A stretch of DNA of 64,000 nt from Saccharina japonica (Eukaryota; Sar; Phaeophyceae; Laminariales; Laminariaceae): the NCBI GenBank assembly GCA_008828725.1, contig MEHQ01002427.1, forward strand, positions 1-64,000, given 5' to 3'. Positions 11,301 through 19,500 of this stretch are shown here, in pieces; positions within the stretch are counted from its first letter, which is position 1, and the number at the start of each line of letters is the position of its first letter. Under the pieces are notes generated by a model. That model saw only the letters and a program-made list of their open reading frames with translations, made no database searches and was not told the DNA's origin. Position numbers and translations under genes: made by a program.

Positions 11301-14300
11301 CGACCCGACCCGACCCGACCCGACCCGACCCGACCCGACCCGACCCGACCCGACCCGACCCGACCCGACCCGACCCGACCCGACCCGACCCGACCCGACC
11401 CGACCCGACCCGACCCGACCCGACCCGACCCGACCCGACCCGACCCGACCCGACCCGACCCGACCCGACCCGACCCGACCCGACCCGACCCGACCCGACC
11501 CGACCCGACCCGTGAGACAAGAAACAAAAAGTGACCAGACCCGCGGGCCGGGTCATGACCCGCGAAGAGCCCTGAAACATTTTTTCGATTACGCAGTAGT
11601 AACGGGTTGACACTGAATTGTCCTAAGGTAGCTATTTAGGCACTATGATTGGCTAAGGGTAAATTATATGCGGCTCAATCAACCTACAGAGTATTTTCCC
11701 AGCCACACAGAGCATCCCGAAGCGGACGAATCAACCTATAATATTTTCCAAGCACAGCATCCACGCCGGCCGAGTCAACCTAGAGTCTCACCAAAGCACA
11801 GCATCCAAGCACTGATTGATCACTGCTACAGGGTTCGCGTGAGGGTTAGGGTTCGGGTCGGAGGGTCAGGTTTAGGCGCCAAGCACACAAAAACCTCCGT
11901 AAGTATTCACTACCAAGGTGTGGCCATCCCTCGAGTCTCGAGGCGATTACAGCTCTCGGCCACACGAATTGAGCGGCCCGGGCTACTGGGGCGGGGATGC
12001 GTCCGAACCGCAACGGAAGGAGATACACGACGCGTGCGCAGCCTTATTCTGCTGGTAACTTGTGCTGCACCCGGATAGCTTGATAGTAGATAGGTAGATA
12101 GATAGATGCGTGCGATGGAAGTACCACACACAGCTTGCAAAGACGACTTTCTACGAAATCCTCCATCTCACAGCTGTTTTTTTTTTTTTTTTTAATTTTA
12201 TAATTAATAGAACCGCACATATCGCCTTTTAGGTCGCTACGTACAAACAAATAAATGTCGAAAAGAGTGATAGGCCTCTTTAGACATGACGAAAACATAA
12301 TAATCAAAGCGACAGCACACTCCTGAAAAAATCACTGGGAAAAAACAAACCATTGAGGTTGGTAAAATATTCATCGACGGGTTTACGTACGAAAAACGTG
12401 TTTTTTCTTGGGTTTTTTTTTTCCCGTTTGTACTTGGTTCTGCTTTACCCCCCCCTGCGAGGGTCTATGGTCATACGACTACGGCCGTGCACGACATGAG
12501 TACACCCCCCCCCCCGGCTGCGTCTCCAATGTGGATATTGTAGGGTCGTTTTTTTTCACGTGCTAGAGGAGAAAGGACACCTAGTAAGAAACAGGAAATC
12601 TGGTGCAGGCTGGGTTTCTTATTTGAGAGAGGGTGCTTTCTACACTAATTTCGATACAACATTTAACGACTCCATAATTTCTTATTTTCCTCTAAAATTT
12701 CAGCCTGGATTTCTTATTAGCCTGTTTCTTATTAGGTGTCCCGTACTGCTGTACCTCTACTTCCCACTCCTTGGTCTCGTCGAGAAGCCCCTCCAGCTCG
12801 AGCGGGATGACCGCCAACGGCTTTGATGCGGCTGATCGCCCCGCCGCAGTCGTCGCCGCCGGCCTGTTCGCACGAAAAAGGACACCGACAAACGACGAAC
12901 GATGACAAGCGATAAACAATGAACGATGAACGAATACACATTACCAGGTGCGCACGGAAAAGGGCGCCGACAAGCGACAAACGATGACAGGAGATAAACA
13001 ATGAACGATGAACGAATAAACATTATCAGGTACGTACGGAAGAGGACACCGACAAGCGACAAACGATAAACGGCAAACAATGAAACCAATGAACACTACC
13101 AGGTACGTACGGGAAAGGACACCGACAAGCGACAAACGATGACAAACGATAAACGGCAAACATTGAACCGATGAACATTATGTACCTGGCACCACCAGGC
13201 AACGAGTAACACGACTACCTGGTGATGTGCCGGGTAGCCAAAATAACGGTTACGAAACGATGCGGAGTGTACGGTAGCGATTGACGACTGCATTAGCCAT
13301 TGATGGTTAGCGATTCATGACTAGCGGTTGGCGGTTAGCGACTGTCGGTTTACGATCAGCCATCGACGATGTGAGCAGGCAAGATTCAGTTCGGGCACGT
13401 TTACGTACTGCACACTCAACACCAACATATGACCAGTACTACAGCAGCAGTGTACATCCGGAAAGAAGAGCATGTGGTTTCGCACGCTGAACGAAGACAG
13501 CAAGGAGCGGCACTACGAACAGAGTAGGCTTACGGTTCAGTTGCAACCTTACACCAACTTTAGGAGTACCACTTGTACGGAGGCGTGCGCGACAGATACG
13601 ACACCGCGGCTACCATATGTTAAACTATTACCGGGGGGGCTATTGTAGTAAGAAGAGCCTGCCTACGGTATTAAGTAAGATAACCCCAAGGTTTATACAC
13701 CATAATCGTACTTGGTTCCGATTGCTATATAATGTATATTAATAGTACTGGACACCTAATAAGAAACAGGCTGATAAGAAAGCCAGGCTGATATTTCGAG
13801 TAAAATAAGAAATTCGGGAGACGTTATCTCGAAATTAGTGTAGAAAGCGCCCTCTCTCAAATAAGAACTCAAGCCTGGACCATAATATCCTGTTTCTTAT
13901 TAGGTGTCCTGTACTGTATCATATCATATCATACGTTTCCCCGTACAAATAATGGAATGTATCACGTATGCAGATAACAGCATGCACAACGGTATGTACG
14001 AGTCAAAACGAGGGGACCAACAACCAACTATTAATGCCCCTCCGACCTCAAGTATAAGAAGCATTTGGACTACAAACGGTCATATATTCCGGGTCAAAGT
14101 GGTACCGCCGTGCAACACGCCTCCATCAAGGATCAAGAGGGGTGTGATTCGGTGGTGTGACCCAGCCGTATATACTAAACATTGTAGTTGTGCATGTGGG
14201 TTATCGAAAGGCCTACCAACGGCCTACGCCAGTCGCCACCGCCATATTTGGCCTTACCACCCCGGCTGACGGCTGACAAAAAAGCAGAACCCGAAACGGG

Positions 14301-16288
14301 TTATCACCCGGGGTGGTTTCTTAGGCTAAATACGGTATGACAGCAGCCCTGGGGCCATGCCGGGCCAGGCATCGGAAGCTGGGATTTGTGCTTCACTTTC
14401 GAAGTCTCAGCTATGATAGGTCCATCCGGGACATTATTTCCATTCACGTTTTATACTATGCCGAGTTTAGAAAATAAAGTTGAACATTGAAAATTGTATA
14501 TTCGTGATCGCAAAGACAAGACGAATCGATGCTGAGATTTTCAACGAAAATAAAATTTCACACTAATAACAAGTGATTATGCAACACAGCATCAAGAAAA
14601 AAAAACAAAGACCGGCCAAAATTGGCGAAAATCAGTCGTTTTGGGATAAATCCTCAATATCTAACGAACTTTCGCTTTCCAGGAAAAACTAAAAAAAAAG
14701 CCTGCGCGTTTGGCTTCAATTCATAGTTTGCCGCCCTCTAAAATAAACTTTCACACACAATTATTTAATGTAAACTTGAACAAAACGACCTCCAAAATCC
14801 GCATTTTTGCTGATATCTCCGTCAGTTTATCGATATTTTTCAAACAGAAAAAAAGCCCAGGCGCAAATGTCACGAGCTAGCTAAATACGCGGTCTAAATA
14901 TAAATATTGTGTGGCAACATTACAATCCATCTAAGCTTGGACCAGAAATTCACGTTTTTTGCAAACATCAGGCTAAAAAATAATAATAATTAAAAAAAAA
15001 TCGACGTGTTATTATCTCCGTCTCGAGAGGGCCGTTTTAAGGGCATCTCTGTTTTTTTCAACCTACCCATACAGCATACCCGAGATACTGCTGTAGGTGT
15101 TCCTTGGTGATGGGGGAATTTCGGATATTTGGAGCCGGACGGACTATACTACCGTTACAGCTTAAGTGCCGGTTGAGTAGTGCCGGTTGCCCGCTATGTA
15201 CCGTATATTTTAATATAGAGTATAGAGTGCCTGTAAAATGGCTTGGCACCGATGGGATTCACCAGCAGGGTGGCTGTGTGCGGAGTAGTGCCGGTCGACG
15301 CAATAGTGCTGGTATTGTTGGCTGGTGCATGCGTGCATACCGGCACTATGAGAATATAGAGAAACCACTACTCGTATATATATACGATGTGCCTGATGCC
15401 CTCTGGCCCTCTGGTACTGCAGCAGTAGTAGGTACAGCAGCAGTACATACAGTAGTAGTACTCCAGTACATCCATCCGTAGAAAACTCTGTAAAACTACG
15501 TGTATACTGCTTGCTGTGACGCAGCAAGCAGTGTGAAGGTGCATTTACTTGACTATCTGCGGCTGCCTTGTGAGGGGTCTCCAGCAGCTGAACGCGTGTC
15601 GATGATACGTATCTGGTGTTCTCCTGTATCATAGCACGACTTGACTACGCGATATAAACGCGGAGCGGCTTGCTCTACTCGTAATAGGTTACGAGTATAC
15701 ATCATAGCGTAACGCAGGTATTCGTATCAGACATACCATACCATCAATATATGACAACGAACAGGTTGAACACAAAATCCGATATCCCATTATCCCGACG
15801 AGAGCTTCTATAAGCCACTGCGCCATAAACTGCGCGAACATGGCACGCAAAAGCCAAGGGGGGTGGCGAAGAAAACCCACACAGCGCCCACCTCGACTGG
15901 CATACTACCTGTGGCCCTCTGCCAAAGGCGCGGGCGAACGCAACATGCAAGTAGACCTGGTACCCGCTGGTATCATACGTGACACATGTTTGTTGACAAG
16001 GAGTACTGCTGCTGGTGTAGCGTACCTGAAAAACCCGTGTGCGATAGGTAGACCTCCGACATGCACTTCAATTGAACATGAAGAACACACAGCAGTACAT
16101 AATCAACGCTTTCGGACGCCGATTGGCATGCGGCCACGAAATAAGCAGAGCTTAGCCAATCTGACAACACCGCATGGGTTCTCGAGGCAAACTGACCTCG
16201 CCAAGGATGCGCCAGCGAACGGCGCAACAAACGCGCTCGCGGAGCTCACACCGCCCGCAATCGCCACCACAGCCGCATGAGTCTTCAT
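8312..16288 (-). CDS. Plastid-targeted [2Fe-2S] ferredoxin-like protein
   Basis: Five exons on the minus strand: 16288-16197, 12863-12755, 10499-10428, 9479-9348 and 8455-8312. All have AG/GT borders and phases that give one 182-aa frame. Residues 1-30 form a signal peptide (MKTHAAVVAIAGGVSS) ending in ASAFVAP, the heterokont bipartite plastid-targeting motif with Phe after the predicted cut; a Ser/Ala-rich transit region follows. The ferredoxin fold runs from about residue 63 (WEVE, then LELDGVTKKVTVPEGTSVLY) to 150. Cluster ligands are Cys100, Cys105, Cys108 (SCQQGICTTCAG) and Cys141 (GFTLTC), close to plant ferredoxin spacing. A C-terminal extension of about 30 residues (YDTVYEMQYGQYE, then KDEPKKKMFGIF) is absent from photosynthetic PetF and recalls the extended FdC-type ferredoxins; that subtype call is tentative. 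It should carry single electrons in the stroma. Introns are long (3333, 2255, 948 and 892 bp) and packed with repeats. The start lies 302 bp from a divergent SR gene. Confidence 0.88.
8612..8704 (-). repeat. Poly-C-tailed repeat family A (reverse copy)
   Basis: GCATGGCCATAGTCGTATGA, GACCCTCGCATTCCTACAAT and GCCGGGACGGAGCATGTCGG are the reverse complement of family A. A G run at its 3' side is near the core rather than at the tail end. It lies in ferredoxin intron 4. Confidence 0.6.
8766..9039 (-). mobile_element. hAT-like MITE copy in ferredoxin intron 4
   Basis: Reverse-orientation copy: TTCCCACTTGATGATCTAGA at the left, GTTGCCGGGTGGGAGC and TTTCCTGGCTTGGATCTGTG in the core, and GATCTATCTGTATGACATGT at the right. 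The termini are worn and no target duplication is evident. Confidence 0.65.
9236..9320 (+). repeat. Poly-C-tailed repeat family B
   Basis: GTTCCGTCTCGAAAGGGATG, GTGGTCAATGGTCAAATGAC and CAACAAATGAGTACG, ending in about 15 C. The acceptor-donor region of ferredoxin exon 4 begins about 30 bp downstream on the other strand. Confidence 0.6.
9596..9745. repeat. Tandem 10-bp repeat (ATACAAATC)n
   Basis: About fourteen near-perfect units of CATACAAATC with AAAGC variants, then a short (GCAT)n run at 9750-9765. It lies in ferredoxin intron 3, and the frames open through it are repeat artefacts. Confidence 0.85.
10050..10394 (+). mobile_element. Complete hAT-like MITE in ferredoxin intron 3
   Basis: The element is 345 bp with ends CACACGTCGAACAGATC and CTGTCCGAGGTGTG. 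It is flanked by CAACATTT (10042-10049) and CAACATTC (10395-10402), an 8-bp duplication with one mismatch. The length excess over the 3616 copy comes from extra CAGATCATCTA units near the left end. It is noncoding. Confidence 0.78.
10928..11574. mobile_element. hAT-like element with large (ACCCG)n expansion
   Basis: The termini CAGGGATGTTCGCGGGTC and GACCCGCGAAGAGCCCTG are inverted repeats. Between them lie two pentanucleotide arrays, about 11091-11263 and 11301-11513, close to 390 bp of nearly perfect ACCCG. They are separated by a short unique piece (GTAGGTGACCTTCG). It lies in ferredoxin intron 2. A five-base unit keeps several frames open on both strands, producing spurious long (DPTRP)n and (GSGRV)n frames. 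No target duplication is visible. Confidence 0.7.
12455..12515 (+). repeat. Poly-C-tailed repeat family A, 3' half
   Basis: GCGAGGGTCTATGGTCATAC, GGCCGTGCACGACATGAGTA and then C12. The 5' half is missing, replaced by a C run. Confidence 0.6.
12575..12753. mobile_element. Tc1/mariner-like MITE touching the exon 2 splice donor
   Basis: About 180 bp. The left terminus is GGACACCTAGTAAGAAACAG; the right terminus (CTGTTTCTTATTAGGTGTCC, then CGTACTGCTGTAC) is its inverse. Internal GCAGGCTGGGTTTCTTATTT and CAGCCTGGATTTCTTATTAG blocks are also inverted. Read on the minus strand, the right terminus starts at the second base of ferredoxin intron 2, directly after the GAG that ends exon 2. Relatives lie at 13743, 44711 and 58618. 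Confidence 0.65.
12873..13185. repeat. Four ~75-83 bp tandem units upstream of ferredoxin exon 2
   Basis: Each unit contains GGACACCGACAAGCGACAAA, a purine-rich ACGATGACAAACGATAAAC block, a GAACGATGAACGAATA-like block and a TACCAGGTACGTACGG end. On the minus strand the array ends about 10 bp before the exon 2 acceptor, so it forms the 3' end of intron 1. Noncoding. Confidence 0.7.
13743..13918. mobile_element. Tc1/mariner-like MITE with near-perfect terminal repeats
   Basis: The ends AGTACTGGACACCTAATAAG and CTTATTAGGTGTCCTGTACT pair as inverted repeats, continuing inward to about 27 bp with one mismatch. TA flanks are compatible with a TA target. The internal part is shared with 12575, 44711 and 58618. 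It lies in ferredoxin intron 1. Confidence 0.7.
14243..14336. repeat. Imperfect inverted repeat (possible MITE remnant)
   Basis: CCATATTTGGCCTTACCACC at the left is mirrored by GGTGGTTTCTTAGGCTAAAT at the right, around a shorter ACCCGAAACGGGT hairpin. The flanking 14,400-15,060 region is A/T-rich, with nothing recognised. Confidence 0.45.
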
Positions 16289-16590
16289 GGCGATTCCGCG
16301 CTGGTTTCTGTCGCACTCTCTTGTTGTCTCCCGTCTGCTTGAGTCTTTTGGTGTAAGCTTCCTCAGATGGATGCAACTGCTACGCTGTTCCCAGGGTTAA
16401 CCCACTCTTCGCTGGATGAAGCGATCGCATACCACCAAGCAGGGGTCAATTCGACAAGGTCCCCTTATTATGAAAAACGCCTTCCATCAAGGTTTGCACC
16501 TCTTGGCGTCCCGTTCTTCACCCCTCCGGCCCCCTCGACCCCCTCAGCGTTAGCCCTTAGACCTCCGGCTACTACCCTAACACAAGCAAT
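16289..16590. promoter_or_regulatory. Compact divergent promoter between ferredoxin and SR genes
   Basis: The start codons of the minus-strand ferredoxin gene (16288) and the plus-strand SR gene (16591) are 302 bp apart, so this interval must hold both 5' UTRs and core promoters. No TATA box is obvious. The SR side is C/T-rich (CCCTCCGGCCCCCTCGACCC). Its role is inferred from position only. Confidence 0.55.
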
Positions 16591-19500
16591 ATGGGTGACG
16601 TGCCTGGAACGAAGGTGTGGGTGGGGAACCTCGGCAGCACGTGCGAAGAGCGCGATCTGAGGGACGAGTTCAGCAAGTTCGGAGAGCTCAACAAGGTGTG
16701 GTCACCTTTCCACAGAAGGCGCACACGGCAGCCTTTCGGGCGGGGCCTATCGATATACGCGACACGGCCCCCACGTCGCGCCTCGTCTCGATCCCGTGTA
16801 ACTGCCTTCGCATGCGGCGCGGGGTGGACCTCAGGATATCCTTTATATTTTGCGAGAGAGGGTTGGCGCCTATTGCTAGCTGAGAGTCTGTCCGATCTTT
16901 GTGTGGCCAAAGGACCTGCCTGTTTTGAGTGTGTGTAAAGGAGATCGTCAGCTGCGGACAATTCTGGCGCCTTTTTCGCGTTGCGTCGTCGGCTCGTCGT
17001 GTCCCAAACGGCTTATATAAATGTCCTACCTAGCTCATCCTCTGTCCTCCTCCCCTTTCTGCCCGTGCGCTGTGTCTGGCCCCTCCTGCCTGCCCGAATT
17101 ATCGCGTGGCTTGCTTCCCCCTTCCCCCCTTTTCCGCCTCCACTGAAAAATCACGTGGGGCGTTTTTTTGCCTTTTTTGCCTTTTTTTTGTCTTTTTTTG
17201 TCTTTTTTGTCTTTTTTGTCTTTTTTGCGTGCTGTGTTCCCTGTTTTTTGTCTTTTTTGTTTTTTGTTTTCGTTTTTGTCAGGTATGGGTCGCGCGTAAC
17301 CCCCCGGGCTTTGCGTTCGTTTGGTTTGCGGACGAACGGGATGCGACAGACGCTGTGCGTGAGACGGACGGGAGGAGCATCGCTGGCCGCGAATGGCGCG
17401 TTGAGATTGTAAGTAGACACCCTGTTTTCGTCCCCATTATTTATTGTCGCTGTCGCGATCCAATTTTTTTCTTTTTTTGTTTTGTTCTCGTTCTTCCTTT
17501 TCGCTGGTGGCGGCCGCTGCCTTTTGCTCTATTTTGGGCATTTGGCGCGTCGCCACCACACTCTCTCCGCGTCCACCGCCAAAAAAAAAAAAAAAAAAAA
17601 CACGAACAAAAAATAGGTGTGGGTCGCCCGCAACCCACCGGGCTTCGCTTTCGTGTGGTTCGCTGACGACAAAGACGCCGGTGATGCCGTTAAGGACATC
17701 GACGGCAAGAGCATCGCCGGTCGCGAGTGGCGTGTTGAAATCGTGAGTTGGGCTGACCGCGACACACTGCTGCCCCTCCTGTTCCTGTTCCTCCTTGCTG
17801 CTTCTGCTGCTGCTGCTTCCGATGGGTGCTGCTCATCATAGCAAATCAAAAATACAAATACCATACGTACCAAATATGTATAATACCAGGTACGTAGGAA
17901 AATACGAAGCCAAGATTTATCAAGATCAGAGTCGAATCAAAACATCTAAATGTTCAAAACCTAGAAGTCAATCCGACGACTCCCTCCGAGTCTTGCCTTG
18001 TCGTATCATATATGCATGTACATAAAAGACATAAAGTATCAATTCGTAGCAGGGTTCGAATTAGTGCTCCAGCAACACATCGGGCATATTTGGATGCGCT
18101 ACGAAAATTTTGGACGTATGTGCGTAAATGTACTCAAAATGTGCGTCTCATTCGCTCGTCTTGCAAATAACACAGACAAGCATAGACAGAACCTGCTCCA
18201 CATAACTGCAATGGATGTCAGCGCGCAGGTCAACTCTGAGGAATCATCAACATGTTGAAATCAATTTATTCGCCCCCTTATCACCGCAATTTTCAGCTAG
18301 CACCCTGCAAACTCGCCTTCGCCATCTCACATGCTATACAACAGGTGCTATACAACTGCTATACAACGCTATCATCCCACCCAAAACGAAATATATTTCT
18401 CGTTCGTTCCAGTGTTTATTACTTGCGCCTTGCAAGGGCATCGTAAAAAAAAACGTCCGCTTCACGAAGGATGTCGAGCCGCTTTGTCAGGTCAACGCCT
18501 TGTTTCCTGTACGTATAAATATACATATATCGTAGATACGTACATAGATACCAGGTTGAAACCACAAACGCGTGTTCCTCTCTATTTGCGACCATTTCAA
18601 GCCTTGTTTCATCCACGGACATACAAAACCGTCATAAATTTGAACTCAGTCCCCTCAAAAAAGAAAGCCACCCTTGAGCCACCAACAAATTCGGCAGGAA
18701 ATTGTCGAATAAATCACAAGAAAAGGCCTAAAAACATTTTCGCCTGCGGCGAAAACAGACCCAAAAATTTTTCGCCTGCGGCGAAAATAGGCCCCAAAAT
18801 TTTTTTTCGCCTACGGCGAAATGGACCAGCACAATTTTTTGGCCTGCGGCCAAAAAGTGTGCGGGGGCCTAAAAGAGATGTGCGGAAAGCCGCACATCTA
18901 CTGCTTTTTGTGGTGCGCAAAAGCTGATATTTCAGAAAATTGGTGCAATTGCGCACGTTTCACCAACTAATCCGAACCCTGATTCGTAGTACCCTTTTGC
19001 AGTTTGCAGACCCCCCGCACCGGCTCTGAACGAATGACCCACCCCTACCAACCCCCCCCTCCCCGAGACCCGAAATGTAACACCGCCTTTCTCTCCCACC
19101 AAACTTCTGACGCAACCTTGCTCGTGGGGGGTATGATATCGTTGTACTCTCGCTCACAGTCTCACCAGAGGGGTCGCGACCGCGGACCGCCCGGAGGTGG
19201 TGGTGGGTACGGGGGAGGGGGGGGGGGCGGTTACGGTGGTGGCGGGGGCGGTGGCTACGGGGGTGGTGCCCGCGCCGGCGGCGCCGCGCCCCGCACGGGA
19301 TACAAGGTCCGCATCACCGGACTGCCGGAGGGCATGCGCTGGTCGGAGCTGAAGGACTTCGTGCGCAAGGCTGGAGACGTGACTTACGCGGACGTTCGCG
19401 GCGACGAAGGGTGGGTTACGTTCCAACTTTTGTTTTGTTTTTTAGTATATTTTTCTTGTTGGTGCCGCGAAAGTATTTCGGCCTTTTCTGTGCCACGTGT

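Noticed and set aside
10795-11613. Long open frames on both strands (272, 192 and 105 aa) through the ACCCG arrays
   Set aside because: They are pure pentanucleotide repeat translations inside a mobile element; a 5-base unit without stop codons opens several frames automatically.
15840-16280. 146-aa plus-strand frame
   Set aside because: It is the complement of the ferredoxin first exon and its flank; the minus strand carries the signal peptide and ASAFVAP motif and splices in phase.
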